The notes beneath the pieces are model-generated. The model worked only from the letters and a program-made list of their open reading frames with translations, made no database searches and was not told the DNA's origin. Below are positions 25,456-34,491 of a stretch of 64,000 bases of DNA, one piece after another. The translations under genes and the position numbers were made by a program. Origin of the DNA: an uncultured Coriobacteriaceae bacterium (lineage in GTDB: Bacteria; Actinomycetota; Coriobacteriia; Coriobacteriales; Atopobiaceae); the NCBI GenBank assembly GCA_902795065.1, contig CADBJR010000003.1, positions 47,110 to 111,109 on the forward strand. The letters are read 5' to 3'. The stretch's first letter is position 1. The number at the start of each line of letters is the position of its first letter.

Positions 25456-26172
25456 ATGCCTGTACCGAGGAAGCGTGGAAACGCGCAGCGCCGCAGCTTC
25501 ACGACCATCTTTAGCAGCGAGCAGCGCTATCTGTCGATTACCGGCCTGAGCCGCGACATAGCCGATGCCTGCCTCGGGACCCAATCCAACGTGTTCGAGA
25601 GGTGCGTTGTGAGCAGCCTCATGCCCTCAAGGGCGGCAGAGAAGTATGCCGCAATGCTCTACGCCCAAGACGAGCCCTTGAGCGTGATGGAATGCGTCGA
25701 GGCTTTCGCGCGTGAGCTCTCGGTGGCTGCAGGAGAGCTGGCATCCGAAGAGGACCTAGATAGGCTTGTCCGCTTTGTCTACGACTACGCCGTCAGGCAC
25801 CGCGTGAAAATCGCCTGCAGTGAGGAGCGTAAGGTGCTGATTGCCGATCTTGATGCAGTTATAGACCGGCTGCCACAAAGGAAGGCGGAAGACGGCCCTG
25901 ATGCCGCATATCAACTACTTGCGCTGGTCTACGAGCTCTCGGATGACGGAGATGTGCCCCTGAGGAGCGTGCCGTACGTGATCCTCTCGGTTTGGGGCTC
26001 CTTAGGTGACAAGCGTCTTGCGTTTCGCTCGCTCGCCGATGCCGTGCTGGCAGCGCTCGCAGGAGATGGGGCGGATATCGCAGACGAACCGTCCGACAGG
26101 TGGGGATTCATCTCTACCATCGGGAAGGTCGGCGCCGACGAGCGCGGAACGGGGCTTTCGCTCGGAGTATGA
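25456..26172 (+). CDS. Hypothetical helical protein of the mobile element
   Basis: The 238-residue product begins MPVPRKRGNAQRRSFTTIFS, preceded by GGAGG. It is soluble and helical, with a region RHRVKIACSEERKVLIADLD and a loop-rich C-terminus. The N-terminus (SSEQRYLSITGLSRDIADACLG) might be an RHH or HTH DNA-binding unit. It lies between the partition genes and the hairpin cluster, so a role in element maintenance or transfer is possible but unproven. Confidence 0.65.
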   Translation: MPVPRKRGNAQRRSFTTIFSSEQRYLSITGLSRDIADACLGTQSNVFERCVVSSLMPSRAAEKYAAMLYAQDEPLSVMECVEAFARELSVAAGELASEEDLDRLVRFVYDYAVRHRVKIACSEERKVLIADLDAVIDRLPQRKAEDGPDAAYQLLALVYELSDDGDVPLRSVPYVILSVWGSLGDKRLAFRSLADAVLAALAGDGADIADEPSDRWGFISTIGKVGADERGTGLSLGV

Positions 26173-26185
26173 CGAGCGGAAGAGC

Positions 26186-26408
26186 AGCCGGCGGCAAATT
26201 GCTGCCGGCTACGTTCAGCAAGTCCCGCGCGATGTGGATACAAACGTTGTTTTTTGTATCCACATCTCGCCGAGCCGAAGGCTCGATTTGGACCGCGGGG
26301 ACAATCGGCATAGCCATTCCCCCGGTCTCCCGCTCGTTCCAGCGGAATGAAAGTGCAAGAGTTGGAGCCTTGGTGACCACGGTTCCAACTCACGGGGGAT
26401 ACCCCGTG
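26186..26408. other. Cluster of five hairpins, candidate oriT
   Basis: Stems lie at 26186-26210 (AGCCGGC/GCCGGCT), 26231-26266 (14-bp perfect, GATGTGGATACAAA), 26271-26285 (CGAGCC/GGCTCG), 26361-26389 (GTTGGA/TCCAAC with inner pairs) and 26391-26408 (CACGGGG/CCCCGTG). There is no gene here. The cluster lies directly upstream of mobC and the relaxase, where oriT is usually found in mobilisable elements. The nick site is not identified. Confidence 0.55.
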
Positions 26409-26448
26409 GCCCCTTGATTGGGCTGCGGGATACAATGGTTCTGATAAC

Positions 26449-26493
26449 GGCGCTCCTTCCACCTTTGGCGCCGGCCGTACGAGAGGAAACCCT
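26449..26493 (+). promoter_or_regulatory. 45-nt leader hairpin shared with parA
   Basis: Same-length homologue of 24028-24072. GGCGC pairs with GCGCC, and the loop CCTTCCAC and the GTACGAGAGGA ribosome-binding segment are retained. This suggests one factor or RNA controls both partition and mobilisation genes. Confidence 0.6.
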
Positions 26494-26976
26494 ATGAGCG
26501 CTGATCGCGTGAGGCGCACTGTCGACCTGCATCTGAGGCTCACGCCGGAAGAGGCGGATGAGATCGATGCCAGGGCGGAGTCGTTCTCCATGACCCGTAG
26601 CGAGTACATGCGATTCGCATCGCAGGCCGTCTTCCCGAGGGAGGACCGCGACCCGCTATCCCGCTCCATCGTGTACATCGATGCCGAGACGTGGCGACGC
26701 ATCCTGTTCGAGTTCCGCCTCCACGGAGTCAACCTCAACCAGGCTACGAAGGCGTGCAACACGCTCGTGAGGGCCGTCGGACCCTACATGAGGCTCGGAA
26801 GGCCCGATGCCGGCGAGATGGAGGAGTTCTCGAGGACGCTCAAGGAGGTCAGGAACGACCTCGCCGTCCTTCTCGACGAGAACCTGGAGCTCGAGATGAA
26901 GGTGAAGAGGGCCCTCTCCCTCGATTCGCTCATCAAGATCGACAGGGGGTGGCATCATGCCCGAGCTCAAGGTTAA
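26494..26976 (+). CDS. mobC: MobC-like relaxosome accessory protein
   Basis: The 160-residue protein has an N-terminal RHH-like part (VRRTVDLHLRLTPEEADEID ... MTRSEYMRFA) and the MobC signature GVNLNQATKACNTLVR. MobC helps the relaxase open DNA at oriT. Its last 20 nt overlap the relaxase start, giving tight coupling. Confidence 0.88.
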   Translation: MSADRVRRTVDLHLRLTPEEADEIDARAESFSMTRSEYMRFASQAVFPREDRDPLSRSIVYIDAETWRRILFEFRLHGVNLNQATKACNTLVRAVGPYMRLGRPDAGEMEEFSRTLKEVRNDLAVLLDENLELEMKVKRALSLDSLIKIDRGWHHARAQG

Positions 26977-28216
26977 GGATGGAAGATCCGCTTCTGTCAG
27001 GGGCTGCATCGCATACCTCACGCGCGACGGCCGTGCCATAGCCTCTGATTTCATCAACTGCAGCGAGGTCGACGAGCTGGGACGCGAGGTCTGGAAGCAG
27101 ATGGACGAGACGAGGCGGGTTGCGGGAAATGACGGGCCGGACCTGCGCCATGGCGGCTCCTCTCCACGGACGTTCGAGCACATCATCATCTCCCCTGATC
27201 CGAGGGACGGCATAGACCTCACATCGCTGAGGGCGCTCTGCACAGCTTGGGCGGAGAAGCACTTCGGGGACTACGAGGTGGCGATCTACTACCACGACGA
27301 CAACCGCGGGAACATCCCCCATGCCCACATCGTCGTCAACAACACTGACCTGAGAACCGGAGAAAGGGTGACGTCGAGGCTCCGGGGCGGGAACGAACGG
27401 AGGATCAACGATGACCTCCAAACGATGGCGAAGGATCTTGGACTCAATGCATTCGAGAAGACTGCGGGAACGGATGAAGGGGAGGGCAGGAGCAGGAGGC
27501 CTGCGACCGTACAGAGAACCGCGAGGACGCGAGAGGAGCGCGCCATCATCGCTTCCGGAGGCTACTCCTGGAAGGAGGACATCAGGCAGAGGATGGTCTG
27601 CGCGGTGAAGTTGTCCCGTACGCCGTCGGACTTCCTAAAGAGCTGCAGAGCGCTTGGGATGGAGGTCAGGGAGGACAAGAACGGGGAATGGGTTTATTCC
27701 CTCGCGGACCATAGGACATGGCAGACAACGGGGCGTAGGCTCGGGATCGACTACTCGAGGTTCGGCATCGAGCGGTGGCTCACACGCGAGAGGACCTCGG
27801 GGAAGCGGAAGATCGGATCCGATGCTGCGGAGCGCATGAGGGAGGCCATCGCACCCGTTGTCGCGGCTGGCGGCCCCACCCCCTCCATCCTCGGCATGAT
27901 CGACGGGGAGAAGTACACCGTCAAGGAGGTGACGAGCATGCTCGACCTATGCGAGAATCTCGACATCCGCTCGATGGACGACTTCCACGACGCGTCGGTC
28001 GGACCGATGTCGAAGGATGCCCGCGAGAGCCTGAGGACATCATGGCGGCTCGCCCGGAGCCTCGGGCATCTACCGGAGCACCGCCAGAGGAGCGACGGGG
28101 AGCGCCTCAAGAGGAAGCACGGCCCACATGGTGCCAGCACATCCGCTAGGAGGACGGCCTCTGCTCCAAGGACCGCTGCGCCTGAGAGAACACACGCAGA
28201 TATCGGGGAGCGTTAG
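26957..28216 (+). CDS. MobP-type relaxase
   Basis: The 419-residue protein has an N-terminal relaxase domain (PF03432 type). The metal-binding histidines are in GNIPHAHIVVNNTD, and an upstream histidine lies in FEHIIISPDPRD. The nicking tyrosine is likely the one in CIAYLTRDGRA near the N-terminus. It nicks oriT and carries the strand to a recipient. No coupling protein or type IV secretion genes were seen, so the element is probably mobilisable rather than self-transmissible. Confidence 0.9.
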   Translation: MPELKVKDGRSASVRGCIAYLTRDGRAIASDFINCSEVDELGREVWKQMDETRRVAGNDGPDLRHGGSSPRTFEHIIISPDPRDGIDLTSLRALCTAWAEKHFGDYEVAIYYHDDNRGNIPHAHIVVNNTDLRTGERVTSRLRGGNERRINDDLQTMAKDLGLNAFEKTAGTDEGEGRSRRPATVQRTARTREERAIIASGGYSWKEDIRQRMVCAVKLSRTPSDFLKSCRALGMEVREDKNGEWVYSLADHRTWQTTGRRLGIDYSRFGIERWLTRERTSGKRKIGSDAAERMREAIAPVVAAGGPTPSILGMIDGEKYTVKEVTSMLDLCENLDIRSMDDFHDASVGPMSKDARESLRTSWRLARSLGHLPEHRQRSDGERLKRKHGPHGASTSARRTASAPRTAAPERTHADIGER

Positions 28217-28218
28217 CA

Positions 28219-28848
28219 ATGGAGATAATCATCGAGTGGAAGAACGGCCTAATCGAGGTGGTCAGCACCTCGGAGGACGAGGCGGGGGCGGGTTCCGCCA
28301 TGGGTGCGCAGGGACGCTCCGGAGCGATGGCGACGATGGCGCGGGTGCGCCTCGACCTCTTCGAGGAGGAGGGGCTCCGCATCGATTTCTGGTGCTATTC
28401 GTCCGTCCGAGATCGCTCCACCCCCTCGACCAAGATGCTCGAGGGGGATCTGGGAGAGGGGCTGGTGGTGCCCAACCTCAACCTCGAGCCCTGCCGCGTC
28501 CTCCGCCTCATCGATCGAGATCAGCTCGATGACATCGTCTCGATTACCGTCGATGAAAAATGGCGGATAAGAAGATACGGCGAAATGCTCATCAACGAGA
28601 CGAGACTCGATACCCAATGCCTCTACTGGCTGGGCAAGGATTCATTGGATTGGTCCCTGATCAACAGGGTGATTCATCTTCATGAGAGGATCCGACAGGC
28701 GCATTCGGAATGGAAGGACGGAGAGATTGCCGACAGCTATGGTTTCCCATGCTCTCTATGGGCGAAGATGGCTGCCGAAGAGATGCCGAGCGAGGATGGG
28801 GGCACGCCCCTCGATGCCAAAGCGATTGCCAATAATTGCGGGGCTTGA
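28219..28848 (+). CDS. Hypothetical protein following the relaxase
   Basis: The 209-residue product starts MEIIIEWKNGLIEVVSTSED, 3 nt after the relaxase stop, so it is probably in the mobilisation transcript. Central residues (VPNLNLEPCRVLRLIDRDQLDDIVSI) look like a folded alpha/beta domain. I do not recognise it. Confidence 0.65.
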   Translation: MEIIIEWKNGLIEVVSTSEDEAGAGSAMGAQGRSGAMATMARVRLDLFEEEGLRIDFWCYSSVRDRSTPSTKMLEGDLGEGLVVPNLNLEPCRVLRLIDRDQLDDIVSITVDEKWRIRRYGEMLINETRLDTQCLYWLGKDSLDWSLINRVIHLHERIRQAHSEWKDGEIADSYGFPCSLWAKMAAEEMPSEDGGTPLDAKAIANNCGA

Positions 28849-29061
28849 GAATCCAGCCACTTCGAAGATTGAAGTCTCTGCATCCATCAATGGGAAGCAC
28901 GCACCGTCTCATGGGATGATTACCTCGTAGCATGGGTTGACGACGGTGAATGGAAATCCAAGCAGCGCTGATGACGGGTTGCGCCGAGCAACCGAATCCT
29001 TGGTCTATCCTTGAACAGGGGTATCAGACAATTCCTCAGTGTCGCGAAGGCGGAGCTATTG

Positions 29062-31515
29062 ATGGTGAATCCAGCAGATTATCTCGTCCTTGATGTGGAG
29101 ACGAACGGGCTGAATGCAGCCGAGGATGACCTGTTGTCCATCTCCATCTACAAGCCCGATGACGGGAGGATGTACGACAGGCTCCTTCCCCTCGAGAAGC
29201 AGACCAAGCTAAACAAGGATGCTGCTCAAGTACACGGGATAACGAAGAGAGATCTTCGCGGAAAGAAGCCGCTGAACCAGGAGGAGCTCTCACTCCTGAT
29301 CAACGAGTTCGAGATGGACAAGAGGACGATTCTTACTTATGGCGGGAAGCGCTTTGATGAGAGGTTCGTCAGGCAGTACCTCCAAGACCACGACCTCGTC
29401 GGTCTCGAGGATGCAGTATTCCTCGATTTCAAGACCATGGTCCATTCCTCTGGCGATCGCTTCTATCCCGCATCGAAAGACAACCTCTGCATTGCATTTG
29501 GAATCGAAGGCGTCAGGGAAGTCCATACCTCTGCGAATGATTGTCTGCTGGAATGGCAGCTGTTCGAGAGAATGGACGGGCACCACCTGCTTGTCACCGA
29601 AGCGAACGTGTTCAAACTCATGCCAGGGTATCTGTTCCCCGCCTCGTACCTAGACCGCTATTCAGGCCTGAGGGAATACGCAGGCATTCCTAAGAGGTAT
29701 GTCATCGCCGAGAAGGTATTCGAGCAAGTGCTGTCCGAGGAGGAATCTGCCGCCTTCGTCAAGTATCCGAACAACTTCACTGGAAATGCATTCGAGCATC
29801 TTGTTAACACGATGCTCCACGCGGTGAAGGTCGATTCGAGGGAGTTCCTCCTAGAGAACAAAATGAAGCTGGAATACGTGGGCTCCTTCGAAGAGGCTGT
29901 TGAGAATACGTTCGAAGTTGTGAATACCGAGCGGAAATCAGACGGGTCAGTCGCGCTCTCGTCCGCAGACTACGATGCTGTCATCACCGAGCTCCTCGCT
30001 CTTGGGGGTAATGATGCTCTGGCCGACATCCTCCAGGAAGCAAGGGACCATGGCTGCTTCGGCGATCGAATGAAAGCATCGGAGCTGGCCAGAGGCCAGT
30101 ACTTGACAATCTGCACCTCGCCCGAACATGTTGAGCTTGGGGAAAAGCTCAGAGCGCTATACCGAAAGAGCAGGCTTACAGATTCGATAACCCATACGAA
30201 CATGGTCATCAAGCCCTTGATAGAACCGCTTGTCGGCTTCCTCTCGGAGCTTCTTGGACCAGAGGTTCAATCCCAGCAGCTTATGGTCAATTCAGATGAC
30301 GGATGTCTCGCTCTTTGCGACCTCTCGTCGGACAACGCGGTCGTCGAGATAAAGACCGGGAAGAGAGGGCTCGATCTGAAATCGATCGCGAACCAGCTCT
30401 ACTACTCCTCCGGAGGACGCGACTGCTTTGTCCTACATATCGAATGGAAGGACGAGTGGAACGGAGAATCTTGGAACGAGAACACAGCGTTTGTGGTCGA
30501 GAGAATCAGGTTCTCCGAGAATCGTCCGAGGAGGCGCCGGAAGATCGATAACGATGTTCGAATAAGGCACGCTGTTATGGATTGGCGCAGCGCAAATCCC
30601 GATGCCGAGTCGCTTGAATGCGCTAAAGCCCTTTGGCTTAGACACGAAGATGTTCAAATAGCTTGGGCGAAAAGCGATCCAGAACGTACGAACTCTTACG
30701 TTACTGCTCGTAGCAAAAAGTGGGGCCAATTCAAAGCTTTAGTGGGATGGCGCAAAGACAATCCAAATGGATTGCGAATCGATTGCGCCTCCGAAAGACC
30801 GGACATCTCTCTGGCAGATATCGAGAAGTGGTGGTTTTCCGCATTGAGCTTCTCAAGGATCCCGTCCGATGAAAAGCTTGTGCTCCTCTATCCTAGCGAC
30901 GAGAGAATTCGAGAGACGATTCCTGATCTTGTGGATAAGGCGATTGCGTACTCGTACATGCCAGATGACGAGGTATCCGCCTTGCAAGATGAGGTTGAGG
31001 GGCTCTTCAGGCAACTGGGAATCAGCCCGACGAGCAATGCCCTGAAATCCGCCTATACCCTCTTCGCTCGAAAGGAAGAGTGCTCGGATTACGGTTGGGG
31101 TCGTCACATTGAGGCCTTAATGTGGGCTCGCGATTATTGCCTGAAGGAACTCGAGAGCGGTGTCCAGTGCATGAGGATCCCGCTTTCGATGACTAGGTAC
31201 AAGAAAAGGGCCTCGTACTTTCCCATCTACTTTTCCTCAGATGGGCAGAGCATTGAGTTCGAGAAGGCATCAACAGCCGAAGATAGGAACCAGGTCGCCA
31301 TCTTCATCAATAAGAAAAAGTCTGCAGTTATAGGCAAGGATTCAGGCGCCCTTTTCCAGATTGCGGAACAATGCGTCGGGAAGGATATTCTGCGAGTCTT
31401 TATCGAGTGCTCAAAGCTTGCTCCAGAAGGCGAGCTCGTCATTGCCGTTTGTGACCATGACTGTCCAGAACTGCATAAGGAATACCACGCGTTTGAATCA
31501 CGATGGGAATTCTAG
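29062..31515 (+). CDS. DEDDh (DnaQ-like) exonuclease fused to a PD-(D/E)XK-like nuclease
   Basis: The 817-residue protein (ATG 29062, GGAG upstream) has an N-terminal DnaQ-like 3'-5' exonuclease: Asp11 and Glu13 in VLDVETNG, Asp99 in GKRFDERF, and His155...Asp160 in HTSANDCLLEW, the full DEDDh set. Around residues 405-440 an Asp420-x8-Glu429-Ile-Lys431 motif (LCDLSSDNAVVEIKTGK) fits a PD-(D/E)XK nuclease core, followed by HIEWKDEW. The C-terminal half is unassigned. GC is lower than in the flanking genes, suggesting separate transfer. A defence or anti-phage nuclease on a mobile element is likely but unproven. Confidence 0.75.
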   Translation: MVNPADYLVLDVETNGLNAAEDDLLSISIYKPDDGRMYDRLLPLEKQTKLNKDAAQVHGITKRDLRGKKPLNQEELSLLINEFEMDKRTILTYGGKRFDERFVRQYLQDHDLVGLEDAVFLDFKTMVHSSGDRFYPASKDNLCIAFGIEGVREVHTSANDCLLEWQLFERMDGHHLLVTEANVFKLMPGYLFPASYLDRYSGLREYAGIPKRYVIAEKVFEQVLSEEESAAFVKYPNNFTGNAFEHLVNTMLHAVKVDSREFLLENKMKLEYVGSFEEAVENTFEVVNTERKSDGSVALSSADYDAVITELLALGGNDALADILQEARDHGCFGDRMKASELARGQYLTICTSPEHVELGEKLRALYRKSRLTDSITHTNMVIKPLIEPLVGFLSELLGPEVQSQQLMVNSDDGCLALCDLSSDNAVVEIKTGKRGLDLKSIANQLYYSSGGRDCFVLHIEWKDEWNGESWNENTAFVVERIRFSENRPRRRRKIDNDVRIRHAVMDWRSANPDAESLECAKALWLRHEDVQIAWAKSDPERTNSYVTARSKKWGQFKALVGWRKDNPNGLRIDCASERPDISLADIEKWWFSALSFSRIPSDEKLVLLYPSDERIRETIPDLVDKAIAYSYMPDDEVSALQDEVEGLFRQLGISPTSNALKSAYTLFARKEECSDYGWGRHIEALMWARDYCLKELESGVQCMRIPLSMTRYKKRASYFPIYFSSDGQSIEFEKASTAEDRNQVAIFINKKKSAVIGKDSGALFQIAEQCVGKDILRVFIECSKLAPEGELVIAVCDHDCPELHKEYHAFESRWEF

Positions 31516-31586
31516 AACCTGAATGATCGTGTTCAGGCATCGGAACGCAATATGGCATGATATGACAGCTCGGTCGGAATAGGACG

Positions 31587-31781
31587 TTACAGCCTAAGCT
31601 CCGAAAGCACGGTTGCGGTAATCTCGTCGAGCGAGATATCCCAGATTGTCTTGAGCGGATCCGAAGGAAAGGACGTCGCTTCCGCTGATGGTGAAGGGGC
31701 TACGAAGACTATCTGGGGCTTGGTGTTGCGCGATGCCTGCATGATGTCGTACTTGTTCGTTGTGAGCTTCGTCTCAGCCAT
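31587..31781 (-). CDS. Small hypothetical protein, antisense orientation
   Basis: A 64-residue frame MAETKLTTNKYDIMQASRNT ... SLDEITATVLSELRL has GGGAG 7 nt before the ATG at 31781 and a hydrophilic, folded-looking composition. It converges with the nuclease gene. It could be a small regulator or inhibitor, or a chance frame. Confidence 0.45.
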   Translation of the reverse strand: MAETKLTTNKYDIMQASRNTKPQIVFVAPSPSAEATSFPSDPLKTIWDISLDEITATVLSELRL

Positions 31782-32220
31782 GGTGGTCTCCCGCTTCAGT
31801 TCAACTGATGAGACTATACGTCAGGGACCGGACAATTAGATCGGCCGTTACGGAGCCGAAGCAACGCATCTCGTTAACGGCTTATCCAACAGAAAACACC
31901 GAGACCAGGCCTGGCGAGCGCAATCGGCGCCATCCCAAGCTTAGGCGTTCGAAACCCATGTCGCCCATCGCTCGCGCCCCTCGCGATCCCCGACACCCCG
32001 CCCGAATCTCTTTCCCCGCAGCCTGGGAATGCTAGCGCACGCGGTCCCCGGGCACAGGTCCCCCCGAACCCACCTGTCCCGCCCGGACGCCTCGCGGGCT
32101 CCCGCGCTGGACGCTCGCGCGTCCCCAAAAGGGAGCCCGTTCGGCTGGCCCTGGCGTGCGCTTGCCTCCCAGACAGCGGGGCGGAAGTGCCGCCCTCCGA
32201 GCCGAGAAGGAGCGTGCATC
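31782..32220. other. Non-coding GC-rich stretch with hairpins
   Basis: No gene is credible here. GGACGC/GCGTCC pairs near 32112-32125, GGCGG/CCGCC near 32180-32195. The region precedes the PcfJ-like gene and may hold its promoter or structured leader. Confidence 0.4.
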
Positions 32221-33573
32221 ATGAAGGGTCAGGTTCAGCTGGCGGGCATCGACTGGTCGGGCATGGGGGCGGTGGACATCCACGACCTCATCCTTCCCGA
32301 GCAGCCGCATGAGGTGGAGCGTGCGAGGAGCGCCAAGGAGGCCGAGGCGCCCGTGTGGGAGGTCGCGTTCTCGAGCGGAGCGGACGTGGCGGTGAGGCGC
32401 ATGAAGGGCGCGTCCTCGGCCATCCTCGCCCTCATCCCAGCCAAGGGGCAGTACTACCTCTGGGACGAGGGGAAGGACACGAAAAAGCCGCTCACGGGCG
32501 CTCGCATCGCCTCCTTCTTCAAGGGATGCACGGACTGCGGCCTCATCCCGTGGTACGTCGGGGAGCCGTGCGGCATCACGCCCGCCCGCGGCGAGGCGCT
32601 GCTCGCCACCATCGGGAACGACGCCGCCAACGCGCTTTTGCGCCGAGGCCTCATCTACCTCGACGAGCACGCCCTCGACCGCCTCTCGGGGAGCTGGGGC
32701 AGGAGGATGCGCCCCGACTGGATGGAGGGGCGCTACGAGGCCGTCTCCAAGCTCGTCGTCGCCTGCCTGCTCTCCCGCTTCCCCAAGGACGAGGTCGCTG
32801 CCTTCCTCTCCGAGAGGCTGGGAGCGAAGGTCGAGCTGACCGACGCCTGCTGGCGCATGGCGTCGCTCGCAGGGTACGCCGACAAGCTCTCGAGCATCCT
32901 CGACTGCCTCGGCCTCGACTCCGCCCGCAAGCTCGTCTACCGCTTCCTCGACGGCGGGGACGAGAACGCCACCGAGCTCTACAGCATCGGGTGCGTGCTC
33001 GACCGCCTCAAGAGCTGCGGCTACGAATACGAGCCCAAGGTGCTCTGCCGCTACGCCCTCTCCCACTGGGGGAGCCTCGGGGATTGGAGCCGCTACACCT
33101 CCCGCGTCCTCTACGACTGCGGCACCATCGGGGACCCCTTCCCGAGGAACCCGACGGATGCCCTCGCGGCCTACGAGAGGCGCCTGTACGAGCTGCGGAG
33201 CCAGGGCATCAGGGACGGCTTCGCCTCCCGCATCTCGGCGCTCTCCATGAACGAGTGGAAGGACGGCGCATACCTCATCAGGCTCCCGCGCACAGCCTCC
33301 GAGCTGGAGCGCGAGGGAAGCGCCCTCCACCACTGCGTGGGGAGCTTCGCCTCCCGCCACGCCCGCGCCCAGACCACCATCTGGCTCATGAGGAAGGCCG
33401 ACGCGCCCGACGAGCCGTTCATCACCGTCGAGGTCGCTGGCAAGCAGGTGCGTCAGGCGCACGGCCTCTGCAACCGCAACCTCACGCCCGCCGAGGGCGC
33501 GTGGCTCAAGGCGTGGTGCAAGAGGTGTGGCTACCGCTACGATGCGCGGACGGCGCAGGGAGTGCGCGGGTAG
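32221..33573 (+). CDS. PcfJ-like protein
   Basis: The 450-residue protein ends with a PcfJ-type domain: SELEREGSALHHCVGSFASRHARAQTTIWL, then VRQAHGLCNRNLTPAEGAWLKAW. The HHCVGSF and Q.HG.CN motifs are those of PcfJ-like proteins found on conjugative and mobilisable elements. The biochemical role is not settled. AAGGAG precedes the ATG at 32221. GGGGCGGC/GCCGCCCC (33586-33604) forms a hairpin just after the stop. Confidence 0.85.
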   Translation: MKGQVQLAGIDWSGMGAVDIHDLILPEQPHEVERARSAKEAEAPVWEVAFSSGADVAVRRMKGASSAILALIPAKGQYYLWDEGKDTKKPLTGARIASFFKGCTDCGLIPWYVGEPCGITPARGEALLATIGNDAANALLRRGLIYLDEHALDRLSGSWGRRMRPDWMEGRYEAVSKLVVACLLSRFPKDEVAAFLSERLGAKVELTDACWRMASLAGYADKLSSILDCLGLDSARKLVYRFLDGGDENATELYSIGCVLDRLKSCGYEYEPKVLCRYALSHWGSLGDWSRYTSRVLYDCGTIGDPFPRNPTDALAAYERRLYELRSQGIRDGFASRISALSMNEWKDGAYLIRLPRTASELEREGSALHHCVGSFASRHARAQTTIWLMRKADAPDEPFITVEVAGKQVRQAHGLCNRNLTPAEGAWLKAWCKRCGYRYDARTAQGVRG

Positions 33574-34013
33574 GTGATGGGACGAGGGGCGGCGATGCCG
33601 CCCCCGAATTGTGCGGTTTACGTGCAGAAACGCAGGAATCGCCCGATTCTCGGGCGGCCCGCTCGGGCGCGTTTTGTCCGCGCCGCGCCCTCGCGGGCGG
33701 ATGGCGCTCGCATCGACTCTCGGGGCAGCCGATCCCGCTCGCGCCATCTGAAGGGATGAGCGTCGCGCTTGCGCGCTCCTCTGCGGATCGAAGAGCCACC
33801 GCCCTCCGCTTGCGCGGACCCCGGCACCCACCCGGTTATCCGCTCCCCTCAGCCGCGATTATGCCGATCGCGGACGTGCCACCCTAGACCCGTCACGTCC
33901 CACCGCGACCGGCTCCGGGCACCCGGGCCGAAGGGCGTGCCCTCCGCCTTCGGCTGATGCGCGGCCGAGGGGAGGGCAAGGGGCCCTCCCACGTCCGGAA
34001 AGGCGGTAATGGT
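33574..34013. other. Non-coding stretch rich in hairpins
   Basis: Hairpins at 33586-33604 (GGGGCGGC/GCCGCCCC) and 33640-33656 (CGCCCGA/TCGGGCG) follow the PcfJ-like gene. TTGTGCGGTTTACGTGCAGA at 33609-33628 is repeated, with 3 changes, at 34499-34518. No gene is supported. Confidence 0.45.
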
Positions 34014-34436
34014 ATGGATAGGTACGACGAGCTCACGGATGCCGTCATCGATGTAACGCGACCCGCGTTCGAGGACATCGAGGACTGGGACAGGGCGAGG
34101 GTCGCCGAGGTCGGCGTCGCGGTCGCCCGCTGCTACCTCGAGGACTTCGGGTACGACCTCATGGGCAGCACCATCGGGGACGCCGAGGGTGGCGAGGTGC
34201 TCCTCGCCCGCAGCGGGGATGGGGAGGTCTGCGCCGTCTCGGTGACCGCGCGCAGGATGCTCGGGTATGTGCCGGCGGACATCGAGCCCGCCTGCGCCAT
34301 GCCCTCGGGAGAGCTCCTCGAACGCGTTTCTGCGCTCGGGGACGGATGCTGCGTGCGCCCATGCGCCATCGTCATCGACTTCCTGTCCAACCGCATCGCC
34401 CACATCTCCATGGCCGTCTACCCGATGCCCGAGTAG
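34014..34436 (+). CDS. Hypothetical protein of the mobile element
   Basis: A 140-residue acidic product MDRYDELTDAVIDVTRPAFE with predicted alpha/beta structure and a C-terminal IVIDFLSNRIAHISMAVYP. AAAGGCGG is upstream. A strong terminator follows at 34460. I do not recognise it. Confidence 0.65.
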   Translation: MDRYDELTDAVIDVTRPAFEDIEDWDRARVAEVGVAVARCYLEDFGYDLMGSTIGDAEGGEVLLARSGDGEVCAVSVTARRMLGYVPADIEPACAMPSGELLERVSALGDGCCVRPCAIVIDFLSNRIAHISMAVYPMPE

Positions 34437-34459
34437 GCTCCCCGACATGGGAGGGACAA

Positions 34460-34491
34460 GGCGGGGTGGGCGCGGCCCACCCCGCCTTTTT
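34460..34491 (+). terminator. Rho-independent terminator
   Basis: GGCGGGGTGGGC (34460-34471) pairs perfectly with GCCCACCCCGCC (34475-34486) around a 3-nt loop, followed by TTTTT. It ends the transcript of the 34014 gene. Confidence 0.92.

Noticed and set aside
26957..28216. Self-transmissible conjugative element
   Set aside because: No coupling protein, VirB4-type ATPase or other type IV secretion gene was seen, so mobilisable is the safer reading.
32032..33831. 599-residue frame opposite the PcfJ-like gene
   Set aside because: High-GC shadow; the + strand has the PcfJ motifs and a proper start.
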